DNA from: a virus
DNA: 54,389 bases
Virus record (IMG/VR): IMGVR_UViG_3300044623_001268
Location: 1 to 54,389 of that record
Direction: 5' to 3' (one strand)
In this document: piece by piece, positions 1 to 6,695 of the stretch
Layout: the number at the start of each line of letters is the position of its first letter
Position numbering within the stretch: the stretch's first letter is position 1
Notes under the pieces: generated by a model
The model's database searches: none
Seen by the model: only the letters and a program-made list of their open reading frames with translations
What the model was told of the DNA's origin: nothing
Position numbers and translations under genes: made by a program

Positions 1-1
1 A

Positions 2-205
2 GTAGAAGATGACTTAATTATTATGAATGCTATTGACAATGGAGATATAGATACTTGTGATTTATTTCACGACTTTGTTACTTATGTTTCAGAGAATGCA
101 AATGTTGATTACGATACGTTAATGAACTACCAAGAAAATTATCAAAATTTACTTTCGCATAAAGAAAATTTATGTATTTTATTAGATGAAGTTAGTCCAA
201 TATAA
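2..205 (+). CDS. Hypothetical protein, 5' end cut by window edge
   Basis: The frame is open to the window edge, and the first internal ATG is at 23. The visible residues are acidic (DNGDIDTCD near the start) with no recognised domain. It is followed at once by a strong hairpin and the next promoter, so it is the last gene of its transcript. Function unknown; it may continue upstream. Confidence 0.55.
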   Translation, partial: VEDDLIIMNAIDNGDIDTCDLFHDFVTYVSENANVDYDTLMNYQENYQNLLSHKENLCILLDEVSPI

Positions 206-208
206 ATT

Positions 209-244
209 AAAAATATCCCAATAAATGTTAGGTTTATTGGGATA
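209..244. terminator. Hairpin fused to promoter
   Basis: A 14-bp inverted repeat (AATATCCCAATAAA, 7-nt loop, TTTATTGGGATATT) directly after the stop codon. Its 3' arm lies in the spacer of the next promoter, so it may end the upstream transcript at the point where the next begins. Confidence 0.6.
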
Positions 245-259
245 TTATACTTATCTTTA
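228..259 (+). promoter_or_regulatory. Bacteroidota-type promoter for 296 gene
   Basis: TTAG, 20 nt, TATCTTTA. The 37-nt leader to ATG 296 is rich in A and lacks a Shine-Dalgarno site. Confidence 0.75.
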
Positions 260-295
260 CACAAAGGAAATATAAACCAATTAAAACTATAAATT

Positions 296-517
296 ATGGA
301 AACTTTTTTAATAATTTTTTGCGTGATATTAATTAGTATAACACTAATAATGATGAATATAGCGATATATAAAACAATAATAGACTCAGTGGATAATATT
401 CCTAAATGGTTGAATCGAGTGTTATTGATACCACCATTTTCATTCGTAGGAATATTAATTATATTGATTTTATTTTCTGTAACTGATATTGCAAATGGAT
501 TAAAAAAATATTGGTAA
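296..517 (+). CDS. Small two-helix membrane protein
   Basis: A 73-residue protein with two hydrophobic segments, roughly residues 3-24 and 43-65, separated by a short polar loop containing PKWLNR. The C-terminus NGLKKYW is basic and probably cytoplasmic. It has its own promoter and an AAATTATG start. No family recognised; small early membrane proteins of phages often act on the host envelope, but nothing here shows that. Confidence 0.65.
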   Translation: METFLIIFCVILISITLIMMNIAIYKTIIDSVDNIPKWLNRVLLIPPFSFVGILIILILFSVTDIANGLKKYW

Positions 518-520
518 AAA

Positions 521-552
521 CTTGCACAATCAAAACATTATACTTATCTTTG
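521..552 (+). promoter_or_regulatory. Early promoter for 579 gene
   Basis: TTG, 20 nt, TATCTTTG. The spacer CACAATCAAAACATTATACT recurs exactly at 6644 and with one change at 8901. Confidence 0.8.
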
Positions 553-578
553 TTATAACCAATTAATACTTAGAAATT

Positions 579-920
579 ATGTCAATTGAATTTAAAGTAG
601 TAGATTTAAACACTAACGAGGGAAATCGTAGTGCAGTTATCAAAACGTTATCCCAAAGATTTTTATTGAAAGAAATGGGTATTGGTACTTATGGTACTGA
701 AAAAGTTGTGAGATTATTTGTAATGTTACCCAATGGAGATAGAGCAGTTGTGCAACCAATTTGTTTTACTAGAATGTTGGAAATGGAAAGACCAACTCCA
801 GATTTATTCAAAGCAAGTCTTTTATATGGAGAATACGATTGTTACATTAGAGAAGTAACGTCTTTTGAAAAAGCAATAGAGTATAGTAAACAATTTATAA
901 CTATTTTATATGGAAACTAA
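579..920 (+). CDS. Hypothetical early protein
   Basis: A 113-residue soluble protein with mixed alpha/beta character and no recognised motif. It starts ATGTCAATTG after TAGAAATT, the standard start context of this arm. Its 3' end overlaps the 32-codon frame at 910 by 11 nt, so the two are probably translated from one message. Function unknown. Confidence 0.65.
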   Translation: MSIEFKVVDLNTNEGNRSAVIKTLSQRFLLKEMGIGTYGTEKVVRLFVMLPNGDRAVVQPICFTRMLEMERPTPDLFKASLLYGEYDCYIREVTSFEKAIEYSKQFITILYGN

Positions 921-1008
921 ACAATTATTTACGATTGATGGCTATCGTATATGGGCAAATTCTTATGATGATGCTTATGAGCAATATTTAAGGATAAAAG
1001 AATTTTAA
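910..1008 (+). CDS. Tiny hypothetical protein overlapping 579 gene
   Basis: A 32-codon frame beginning METKQLF and ending YLRIKEF, starting inside the last codons of the preceding gene in another frame. Amino-acid use is ordinary for this genome, and the stop lies 1 nt before a hairpin. Translational coupling is likely. It could be fortuitous because of its size. Confidence 0.4.
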   Translation: METKQLFTIDGYRIWANSYDDAYEQYLRIKEF

Positions 1009-1009
1009 A

Positions 1010-1046
1010 AATATATCCCATATTATTTTGTAGTATGGAATATATT
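1010..1046. terminator. Hairpin fused to promoter
   Basis: Inverted repeat AATATAT-c-CCATA / TATGG-a-ATATATT immediately after the stop at 1008. The 3' arm ends 3 nt before the -7 box of the next promoter. Confidence 0.6.
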
Positions 1047-1057
1047 TATTATCTTTG
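1027..1057 (+). promoter_or_regulatory. Early promoter for 1084 gene
   Basis: TTTG, 19 nt, TATCTTTG, embedded in the loop and 3' arm of the hairpin at 1010. Confidence 0.7.
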
Positions 1058-1083
1058 TTATAACCAATTAATACATAGATAAG

Positions 1084-1359
1084 ATGAGCAATTTTAAACC
1101 ACAAGTAACGTATATGACAAGTGAAAGTCTACACGATTACAGAATGGACAGATACCGAGTATCAAGTCCTAACATTACAAAATCATTCAAAAATTATGCT
1201 GAATTAAAAAAAGCATTGAAAGATTATATATTGCATAATCATATTGGTGAAGACGAAGTTTTTGTAACACGCAGTAGACGTGGAGAATGGGGAGAATGGT
1301 TTGAGAAATGGGCATTAATCAACGGAAAACCAACTATTACAAAAAAAGGTTGGCAATAA
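1084..1359 (+). CDS. Hypothetical early protein
   Basis: A 91-residue basic protein. The middle contains a predicted helix (KSFKNYAELKKALKDYIL) and the C-terminal part is Trp-rich (GEWGEWFEKWALINGKP). No domain recognised. Monocistronic: own promoter 27 nt upstream and another promoter beginning directly after its stop. Confidence 0.65.
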   Translation: MSNFKPQVTYMTSESLHDYRMDRYRVSSPNITKSFKNYAELKKALKDYILHNHIGEDEVFVTRSRRGEWGEWFEKWALINGKPTITKKGWQ

Positions 1360-1391
1360 TTTGGTAGATTGAAATATTATACTTATCTTTA
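1360..1391 (+). promoter_or_regulatory. Early promoter for 1417 gene
   Basis: TTTG, 20 nt, TATCTTTA; leader of AAAC repeats up to ATG 1417. Confidence 0.8.
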
Positions 1392-1416
1392 CATAAACAA
1401 ATAAAAACAAAAACAA

Positions 1417-2064
1417 ATGGAAAATTTAACAAGTTTACAACAAGGTTTAGTTAATAGTTTAATTAAAGAGTTTACAAAGATAAACCCTAAACCTAGCAAT
1501 GGTGCAACACGTTTTGGTTTTGAAACTATCAACGAGTGTTTGAAAGAGGAAGAAAGGTTTAAAGAAACTATTGCGAAACATAACCTTACAATGATGAAAG
1601 TCTTTGTTGGTCAAATAAAGAACGATATCAAAGAGTTTGGTAAAGAGTTTGGTAAAGTTATTGACGTTGAGTTAGGTTTTAGATATCCTAATACTAATGA
1701 AGACCACCATACATTGGATAAAATGGTGGAACGAAACAAAGAAAAACCCCTAGAGAACAATTATAGTAATGAAACCGAATTATTTTTTGTTAGCAAAAAC
1801 AAAAAATATACTGATAGTGATAGTCGCTACGATTATTTTGGTAAAAAATACCACAAAGTCTATGTTGATTTTAAACGTGAGATTGTTAAAGTAATACTTG
1901 AAAGTGGTAAAGAAGTTAGAGCATTTAAAATTGTTGGTTTGACTTATAATACCAACGAATGGTTACATAGAGATAGAGAAAGTTGTAAAACATTTATGAC
2001 ATTGGATGAATTGGTACAAAGTCATAAATACACACAACAAAGAATTGTTGAATTGGTTCACTAA
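1417..2064 (+). CDS. Hypothetical early protein, 215 aa
   Basis: One of the larger proteins of this arm. The N-terminal half is helical and charged (residues 1-75), the C-terminal half is more beta-like with several Tyr and Asp (KYTDSDSRYDYF around 135). No catalytic motif recognised. A palindromic promoter follows 18 nt after the stop. Function unknown. Confidence 0.7.
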   Translation: MENLTSLQQGLVNSLIKEFTKINPKPSNGATRFGFETINECLKEEERFKETIAKHNLTMMKVFVGQIKNDIKEFGKEFGKVIDVELGFRYPNTNEDHHTLDKMVERNKEKPLENNYSNETELFFVSKNKKYTDSDSRYDYFGKKYHKVYVDFKREIVKVILESGKEVRAFKIVGLTYNTNEWLHRDRESCKTFMTLDELVQSHKYTQQRIVELVH

Positions 2065-2081
2065 AAATAATTACAAAAAGA

Positions 2082-2113
2082 TTTGCATAATCGAAAGATT
2101 ATGCTTATCTTTG
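2082..2113 (+). promoter_or_regulatory. Palindromic early promoter
   Basis: TTTG, 20 nt, TATCTTTG. The spacer holds the perfect inverted repeat GCATAATC-gaaa-GATTATGC at 2085-2104. Confidence 0.85.
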
Positions 2114-2138
2114 TTGAAACAAACTAAAACAATATATT

Positions 2139-2267
2139 ATGAGAACTTTATTTGTATCAACAGAAACTTTTACTGAAATGTTAATGGACTTAATTATAAC
2201 GGGAATAACATTTGAGTCGGAAGAAAAAAATGGTGGAATCTTAATAACATTCACTGGTGGTTATTAA
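2139..2267 (+). CDS. Small hypothetical protein, 42 aa
   Basis: Starts MRTLFVSTETF and ends FTGGY, lying between its own promoter and the next promoter with a standard TATTATG start context. The middle (MLMDLIITGI) is hydrophobic but too short for a clear membrane helix. No relative recognised. Confidence 0.55.
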   Translation: MRTLFVSTETFTEMLMDLIITGITFESEEKNGGILITFTGGY

Positions 2268-2284
2268 AAATAATTATAAAAAGA

Positions 2285-2316
2285 TTTGGATAATTGAAAT
2301 ATTATCCTTATCTTTG
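2285..2316 (+). promoter_or_regulatory. Early promoter with covarying hairpin
   Basis: TTTG, 20 nt, TATCTTTG. Spacer repeat GGATAAT-tgaaat-ATTATCC differs in sequence from the 2085 repeat but keeps pairing. Confidence 0.85.
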
Positions 2317-2339
2317 TTTCACACTAAAAAATAGAACTT

Positions 2340-2624
2340 ATGGCATTAGAATTAATATTACAAGACATTGAATTATCTGATAACACTATCAACGATAACA
2401 CGTTTGATATATGGTATAGCAATAGATTACAAAAATTTGTTGCAAATGAGAATGTTGCAAAAGGTAGACGTTTTATATATGAATTAACAGATACCGAAGA
2501 AAACATATCTAAAACACATAGACAAGAAATACTTGAATATCGTTTAGGTAAAGTTACACCGAATGATGTAGTAACTATTGGTGATATTTTTATGCACTCA
2601 AAATTTATTGAAAAAATATTGTAA
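2340..2624 (+). CDS. Hypothetical early protein
   Basis: A 94-residue acidic protein (MALELILQDIELSDN...). No motif recognised. Monocistronic, flanked by promoters at 2285 and 2629. Some residues in the middle (VAKGRRFIYELTD) suggest a beta-strand pair, but no fold can be assigned. Confidence 0.65.
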   Translation: MALELILQDIELSDNTINDNTFDIWYSNRLQKFVANENVAKGRRFIYELTDTEENISKTHRQEILEYRLGKVTPNDVVTIGDIFMHSKFIEKIL

Positions 2625-2628
2625 ATAA

Positions 2629-2660
2629 TTTGGTGGATTGAAATAAATTACTTATCTTTG
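2629..2660 (+). promoter_or_regulatory. Early promoter for 2681 gene
   Basis: TTTG, 20 nt, TATCTTTG; begins just after the previous stop. Confidence 0.8.
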
Positions 2661-2680
2661 TTAAAACAAAAACAAATACT

Positions 2681-2908
2681 ATGAAAAGTTTAGCAGAATT
2701 AAAACAAGCAGTAGCAGAAAATAAGCAATTGGTTTGGAATGACCCCGACCCAATCAAAGGAAACGATTACACTATCAACTTTATTGAAGACATTGATGAG
2801 GAATTTGATAATGACGATTTTAGTATGTATCCAATCCTTATCCAATACAATGATTTTGGAAGTGAGGCACAAGTTTATCTACACGAAATTATTTTGAAAA
2901 AAGATTAA
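2681..2908 (+). CDS. Small acidic hypothetical protein
   Basis: A 75-residue protein, strongly acidic in its middle (IEDIDEEFDNDDF, residues 35-47). Small acidic early phage proteins sometimes mimic DNA, but no known mimic is recognised here. Own promoter; no co-transcribed partner. Confidence 0.65.
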   Translation: MKSLAELKQAVAENKQLVWNDPDPIKGNDYTINFIEDIDEEFDNDDFSMYPILIQYNDFGSEAQVYLHEIILKKD

Positions 2909-2914
2909 AATAAA

Positions 2915-2946
2915 TTTGGTAGATTGAAATAAATTACTTATCTTTG
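2915..2946 (+). promoter_or_regulatory. Early promoter for 2972 gene
   Basis: TTTG, 20 nt, TATCTTTG; nearly the same spacer as the promoter at 2629. Confidence 0.8.
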
Positions 2947-2971
2947 TTAAAACAAATAAAAACAATATATT

Positions 2972-3610
2972 ATGGGACAGTATTACAAAGCAATTTTCTT
3001 AACTGAAAAAAACAAACCATTAGCGAGTGTATCTTCATACGACTTTGGAAGTGGGGCAAAATTAATGGAACATTCGTGGATGAAAAATCCAATGGTTCGT
3101 TTTGTAGAAAGACAATTAATGGTAGCACCACAAAAAGTTGTATGGGGTGGAGATTACGCAGACCACGAAGACCCAAGCACACTTTCAAAAACTGAAATCA
3201 AGATATTGGCTGATGAAGAAAGCGAGTATTGGAATAGCAAAGTGATTGCTGAAAAAGGGGCGAACTTATATAGTTTATCCGAAACTATCGGAAAATTAAC
3301 ACACGATGAAACCACAAAGAATAAGTACGAACACGATTACAAAGGGGTTGCACCATTGAATGCAAAGTATTTGATTAACCACGATAAAAAACAATTTGTG
3401 GATAAATCAAAAACACCAAAAGATGCTGATGGTTGGCAAATTCACCCATTACCATTGCTAACTTGCGAGGGCAACGGACGAGGTGGGGGCGACTTTAGAG
3501 GTGAAAGTGATTTGATAGGATTGTGGGCGAGAAACCTAATTAGTGTTGCAAGTAAAAAAAGCGACATACCGAAAGGGTTTGAAGAATTGATATTTGATAT
3601 TAAAGAGTAG
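2972..3610 (+). CDS. Conserved MGQYYK-family phage protein
   Basis: A 212-residue protein of a type I recall from phages and some bacteria that begins MGQYYKA and contains a Gly-rich GNGRGGGDFRG segment (about 168-178) followed by LIGLWARN. These two segments are the probable functional core; no activity is known to me. It starts at the first ATG after a standard leader. A (TTTG)n tract and a strong intrinsic terminator follow the stop, closing the first block of early genes. Confidence 0.75.
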   Translation: MGQYYKAIFLTEKNKPLASVSSYDFGSGAKLMEHSWMKNPMVRFVERQLMVAPQKVVWGGDYADHEDPSTLSKTEIKILADEESEYWNSKVIAEKGANLYSLSETIGKLTHDETTKNKYEHDYKGVAPLNAKYLINHDKKQFVDKSKTPKDADGWQIHPLPLLTCEGNGRGGGDFRGESDLIGLWARNLISVASKKSDIPKGFEELIFDIKE

Positions 3611-3630
3611 TTTGTTTGTTTGTTTGTTTG
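3611..3630 (+). repeat. (TTTG)n microsatellite
   Basis: Four to five TTTG units directly after the stop of the 2972 gene; the same tract recurs at 5061. Confidence 0.8.
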
Positions 3631-3635
3631 ATTGG

Positions 3636-3666
3636 AAAGAGGGAGTTGTGTCCCTCTTTTTTTTTT
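3636..3666 (+). terminator. Intrinsic terminator
   Basis: AAAGAGGGA / TCCCTCTTT stem followed by a long T run. Confidence 0.85.
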
Positions 3667-3687
3667 GTTAAAAAATATAGTAAATAA

Positions 3688-3719
3688 TTAGGAATATTGA
3701 AATAAAATACTTATCTTTA
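3688..3719 (+). promoter_or_regulatory. Early promoter for 3746 operon
   Basis: TTAG, 20 nt, TATCTTTA; drives three overlapping or adjacent genes. Confidence 0.8.
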
Positions 3720-3745
3720 CAGAAACAAATAAATACTTAGAAATT

Positions 3746-3988
3746 ATGGAATTTACAGAATGTACCCTAACAGATTTTAATAGTTTATTAGAAACTAATT
3801 TTTCATCAACCGATACATTTGCAGAAGTGTGTGATAAAATAGATGAAGCAGAAGTAAATTATTTTTATATGTCAATGAATAAAAACGATTTAATTGAAGC
3901 AATTAATGATGAACGTATTGTTTTTGATTTATTAAAATGTAATTTAATCTTTGTTAAAGAAATTTGTTTATTTATAGCAACTTATTAA
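3746..3988 (+). CDS. Hypothetical acidic protein
   Basis: An 80-residue acidic protein with several Asn and Asp and a hydrophobic C-terminal stretch (LIFVKEICLFIATY). First gene of a small operon: the next start lies 1 nt after its stop. No domain recognised. Confidence 0.65.
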   Translation: MEFTECTLTDFNSLLETNFSSTDTFAEVCDKIDEAEVNYFYMSMNKNDLIEAINDERIVFDLLKCNLIFVKEICLFIATY

Positions 3989-3989
3989 A

Positions 3990-4220
3990 ATGGAAAATTT
4001 AGATAAAATGGTTGAAACTTTGGGTGGTTATCCAATCAAAGATTTTAGATACAATAAAAGAGATAATCTATTTATTGGTAGAGTACAAGACCCAATTTGT
4101 GGGCGACCAGAGTTACACGAGGGTTATGTGACCATTTGTTGGAGAACCAATGGAAAGGTGGAACCTAGATATGGTAAAGGTAGAGATGATTTAGAAATAA
4201 ACGTAAAACTAATAAGATGA
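3990..4220 (+). CDS. Hypothetical protein, 76 aa
   Basis: A basic, beta-rich small protein (LFIGRVQDPICGRPELHEGY in the middle, then VTICWRTNGKV). Its TGA overlaps the ATG of the next gene (ATGA), so translation is coupled. The single Cys-rich-looking stretch has too few cysteines for a zinc site. Function unknown. Confidence 0.7.
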   Translation: MENLDKMVETLGGYPIKDFRYNKRDNLFIGRVQDPICGRPELHEGYVTICWRTNGKVEPRYGKGRDDLEINVKLIR

Positions 4221-4555
4221 AAATAATACAATTTATATACAAAGATACAATCATTGCACAACAAAGTGCTGATATGTTTTTAAATCAAGTAGATGAGGTT
4301 AAATGGTTATTGGCTGATACTTACAACTGTTTGCCCGATGACATTGAAACTAGATTAACAACATTCGAACTTAATCCAAAACTATCAAATTTTGATTTAA
4401 CACCTTTGGGAATAGTTTGTTTTAATACAAGTTATCCCGAAGTAGCCAAAGGAGTATTTTGTGGTATCAATGAAGATAGCAATGAGTTTATAGATGCAAT
4501 GTTAGGAAAAAATATTGAAAGTTTTATTGAGAAATACTTGCATTTTAAATTATAA
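4217..4555 (+). CDS. Hypothetical protein, 112 aa
   Basis: Third gene of the 3746 operon, overlapping its predecessor by 4 nt. Soluble alpha/beta composition; no motif recognised. The promoter of the following gene is embedded in its last codons (4537-4568), which restricts both sequences. Confidence 0.7.
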   Translation: MKIIQFIYKDTIIAQQSADMFLNQVDEVKWLLADTYNCLPDDIETRLTTFELNPKLSNFDLTPLGIVCFNTSYPEVAKGVFCGINEDSNEFIDAMLGKNIESFIEKYLHFKL

Positions 4556-4568
4556 TTGCTTATATTTG
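4537..4568 (+). promoter_or_regulatory. Promoter giving a near-leaderless message
   Basis: TTG, 20 nt, TATATTTG, then TAGT and ATG 4573. The start codon falls where transcription is expected to begin. Confidence 0.7.
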
Positions 4569-4572
4569 TAGT

Positions 4573-4845
4573 ATGGATAGAATATTAATAAAACAAGACA
4601 CACCCGAATGGGAAAATATGTGGGGTTATTTAGATAAACACCCAATCAATGAAGGGTTAACATACCCTAGAATTGCATATAGTGATGGTGAGCAGTGGCA
4701 GTATATGGGAAGTTTAAGACAAGGTGATAGAGTCATTCACGATTTTAGACATAGAAACCATCCCAAGACACAAGAGGTATATAATTTATCATTCAATGCA
4801 ATTGGTGAGATTACAGCAGAGCAAATAGATAAGGTTGTAAAATGA
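4573..4845 (+). CDS. Hypothetical protein, probably leaderless
   Basis: A 90-residue polar protein (MDRILIKQDTPEWENMWGY...). The ATG lies 4 nt after the -7 box, so the mRNA should begin at or within a few nucleotides of the start codon; leaderless translation is inferred. No domain recognised. It is the last coding gene before the tRNA-like locus. Confidence 0.65.
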   Translation: MDRILIKQDTPEWENMWGYLDKHPINEGLTYPRIAYSDGEQWQYMGSLRQGDRVIHDFRHRNHPKTQEVYNLSFNAIGEITAEQIDKVVK

Positions 4846-4923
4846 ACACAATTGTGTACATCGGTGGTCCGAGGGGGCGTGGGGAGTGATAAAAAGAAAA
4901 GATTAAAAAAAGTTTAAGATTTA
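4846..4923. other. Short intergenic stretch
   Basis: Contains a locally GC-rich patch (GGTCCGAGGGGGCGTGGGGAG at 4866-4886) unusual for this genome. A 15-codon frame overlaps the preceding stop but is too short to support. Confidence 0.3.
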
Positions 4924-4955
4924 TTTGGAAATTTGAAATAAATTTTGTACCTTTG
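4924..4955 (+). promoter_or_regulatory. Promoter of tRNA-like gene
   Basis: TTTG, 20 nt, TACCTTTG; expected start about 4960, right at the tRNA-like 5' end. Confidence 0.75.
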
Positions 4956-4960
4956 TAATA

Positions 4961-5056
4961 AGATAGTTAGTTAGCTCAGTTGGTTAGAGTGCAGTATAGG
5001 TGTTAATTCACTGAGGGAAAACTGAGGTCATAGGTTCGAGTCCTATACTTTCTACA
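4961..5056 (+). tRNA. tRNA-like gene with irregular anticodon arm
   Basis: The D arm (GCTC/GAGT with AGTTGGTTA loop, 4974-4990) and the T arm (ATAGG-TTCGAGT-CCTAT, 5030-5046) are clear. The 3' acceptor strand ACTTTCT (5047-5053) pairs with 4965-4971 with two T-T mismatches, or with 4961-4967 with one. The anticodon stem CAGT (4992) can pair with ACTG at 5010 or 5021, giving a 14- or 25-nt loop; ACTGAGG occurs twice 11 nt apart. The anticodon cannot be assigned. It may be a degenerate tRNA, a tRNA with an insertion, or a long-variable-arm tRNA. CCA is not encoded. Confidence 0.5.
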
Positions 5057-5060
5057 AATT

Positions 5061-5086
5061 GTTTGTTTGTTTGTTTGTTTGTTTGA
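5061..5086 (+). repeat. (TTTG)n microsatellite
   Basis: Six TTTG units after the tRNA-like gene, ending TTTGATTG as at 3611. Confidence 0.8.
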
Positions 5087-5092
5087 TTGACG

Positions 5093-5128
5093 CAAAAGGC
5101 TATCCGTAATGGGTAGCCTTTTGTATTA
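5093..5128. terminator. Strong bidirectional terminator
   Basis: 13-nt arms CAAAAGGCTATCC / GGGTAGCCTTTTG with T-rich and A-rich flanks, between the + tRNA-like gene and the minus gene at 5159. Confidence 0.85.
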
Positions 5129-5158
5129 TACATAAATAAAGAACACGAAAAAAGGGGA

Positions 5159-5398
5159 CTATTTAAGTCCCACCATTTGTTTCAATTCTTTTTTGATTAC
5201 TTTTGCTTTCTCACCTCGCCACGAACCAGCATTGGACAAAAAGTATAGTATTACACTTTTACCACTATCGGAACCATAGTTATCAGTTACTTTGTCAAAA
5301 CAAAACATTGCATCCAAATAATGTTTTGCATAAGGACTAATTTTTATCCAATCTGTTTTAATTTCTCTAGCAATTGTTGATACGTTTCTTTGTGTCAT
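5159..5398 (-). CDS. Conserved small phage protein (WRG motif)
   Basis: A 79-residue protein with features I recall from widespread phage proteins of this size: an N-terminal IAREIKTDW helix, a central AKHYLDAMF segment, DNYGSDSG, then YFLSNAGSWRGEKAKVIKKEL. Mostly helical; the biochemical role is unknown. It is one of two genes on the minus strand in the early arm and has its own minus-strand promoter and a CAAACAAA leader. Confidence 0.75.
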   Translation of the reverse strand: MTQRNVSTIAREIKTDWIKISPYAKHYLDAMFCFDKVTDNYGSDSGKSVILYFLSNAGSWRGEKAKVIKKELKQMVGLK

Positions 5399-5423
5399 AT
5401 TATATAGTATTTGTTTGTGAGTA

Positions 5424-5455
5424 CAAATATAATAAACTTATTTCATTATTCCTAA
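5424..5455 (-). promoter_or_regulatory. Promoter for 5159 gene
   Basis: On the minus strand: TTAG, 20 nt, TATATTTG. Confidence 0.75.
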
Positions 5456-5509
5456 TAATATAGTAAAAAAGATTAAAATAAAAATAAATTAAAAATAATT
5501 GCAAATAAA

Positions 5510-5541
5510 TTAGGAATAACAAAATAGATTATATATCTTTG
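5510..5541 (+). promoter_or_regulatory. Promoter for 5572 gene
   Basis: TTAG, 20 nt, TATCTTTG, followed by a leader of four CAAA units. Confidence 0.8.
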
Positions 5542-5571
5542 TTTCACACAAACAAACAAACACTATATAAT

Positions 5572-6438
5572 ATGGGAACTTTAAAAACATTAGACCAATT
5601 GATTATCGAAAATCAATTATTAAGTAACAAAGAAATTGCTTTAAAATTAGGTACAAGTGCTCAAAAAATTTCGGCAAAAAGAACGTGGTTAATTCGTAAA
5701 GGTAAAATTGAAAAAGTTGGTACAAAAAAAGAACGTAAAGATAATCTTTTAAACAAACTTAATACGTTATCAACTAGTATTAAGATAAAGATAACTACAA
5801 ACACAACTACAAACACTTATACGAACCACAATGGTGAAAACAAAGAAGTTGCTCGTATTAAAATGAAAAACTATATGATTGATAGTTCAGTAATTGGTGA
5901 CGTTCCTTGTTTACCAAATGAAAATTGGACTATAGAACAAGAAGTTGCAAAAGTTTTGCCCGATATGAATTTTATAGGTGCAGAAATTAACAAAGATACT
6001 TTTGTTAAAATGAAAAAAAATCTTAAAAAAACCAATTTGAATGCAACAACACACTTTGGTAAAATTAGCGATTTAATCTATGGTAAAACTGAAAATTCAT
6101 ACGCACACTTGATTTTAGATTATTGTGGACATTTAGCGACATTTAGCAAAGAAATTGAATATGTTATCAATAATGACTTGTTAAAATTAAATGGAATAAT
6201 GGCTATTACTTTTGGTAAACCTTTACGTGGAAATGACAAACAAACACTTAAAATCAAAAATTTAGCACCTATCAATAATGAAGACACACGTTGTATAAGT
6301 GACAGAAGTATTGAAAATTACTTTGCTAAAATTACGGGGTGGAATTATGAAGTAAAAGAAATTTTTTACTATAGCGACAAAAAAGAAAACGGCAAAGGTT
6401 ATCCAATGACTTTGGTTATAATTCAAAGAGTAAAATAA
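5572..6438 (+). CDS. HTH protein with methyltransferase-like C-terminal domain
   Basis: 288 residues from the ATG after the CAAA leader; an upstream TTG at 5539 lies inside the -7 box and cannot be used. Residues about 14-40 look like a winged or simple helix-turn-helix (LSNKEIALKLGTSAQKISAKRTWLI). A polar Thr/Asn linker (65-90) follows. Residues 105-288 resemble a class I SAM-dependent methyltransferase fold: GAEIN (136-140) in the place of motif II and LILDYCG (180-186) in the place of motif IV, but the Gly-rich motif I is not evident. It may be a DNA-binding regulator or a DNA modifier. A bidirectional terminator follows. Confidence 0.6.
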   Translation: MGTLKTLDQLIIENQLLSNKEIALKLGTSAQKISAKRTWLIRKGKIEKVGTKKERKDNLLNKLNTLSTSIKIKITTNTTTNTYTNHNGENKEVARIKMKNYMIDSSVIGDVPCLPNENWTIEQEVAKVLPDMNFIGAEINKDTFVKMKKNLKKTNLNATTHFGKISDLIYGKTENSYAHLILDYCGHLATFSKEIEYVINNDLLKLNGIMAITFGKPLRGNDKQTLKIKNLAPINNEDTRCISDRSIENYFAKITGWNYEVKEIFYYSDKKENGKGYPMTLVIIQRVK

Positions 6439-6447
6439 AATAAAAAT

Positions 6448-6481
6448 AAATCGTAATTACTTTGGTAGTTACGATTTTTTT
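6448..6481. terminator. Bidirectional terminator
   Basis: AAATCGTAATTAC / GTAGTTACGATTT stem with T7; closes the 5572 gene and the opposing small RNA. Confidence 0.8.
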
Positions 6482-6510
6482 GCTATAGTGTTTTTTTTAT
6501 TTATATAGGT

Positions 6511-6566
6511 AGGTCGGAGTCTACTCTCTTACTTTTTAAGCAACCCGTATCGATATCAATCATCTA
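6511..6566 (-). ncRNA. Repeated small RNA, copy 1
   Basis: On the minus strand a promoter at 6572-6603 starts transcription near 6566. The RNA carries GGUUG ... AGAGAGUAGACUCC ... CGACC; GGUUG pairs with CGACC to close a stem, and a variable hairpin (CUU...AAG) precedes the invariant core at 6516-6529. No open frame of useful length. It should stop at the terminator at 6448. Confidence 0.65.
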
Positions 6567-6571
6567 CATAA

Positions 6572-6603
6572 CAAAGATAATAAATCTTTTTTAATCTACC
6601 AAA
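6572..6603 (-). promoter_or_regulatory. Promoter of small RNA copy 1
   Basis: On the minus strand: TTTG, 20 nt, TATCTTTG. Confidence 0.75.
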
Positions 6604-6643
6604 TTTTTTAACACTTTTTTTTATTATTTATTTTCATTAAAAA

Positions 6644-6675
6644 CTTGCACAATCAAAACATTATACTTATCTTTG
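6644..6675 (+). promoter_or_regulatory. Early promoter for 6696 gene
   Basis: CTTG, 20 nt, TATCTTTG; spacer identical to that of the promoter at 521. Confidence 0.8.
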
Positions 6676-6695
6676 TTAAAACAAAAACAAACACA

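Noticed and set aside
4842-4889. 15-codon frame starting on the stop of the 4573 gene (MNTIVYIGGPRGRGE)
   Set aside because: Too short and without independent support, although the overlapping ATGA is suggestive.
5539-5571. Upstream TTG starts for several early genes (5539, 6645, 7745, 8930, 10008)
   Set aside because: Each TTG or its upstream part lies within the -33 or -7 box, upstream of the expected transcription start; the ATG after the AAAC leader is used instead.
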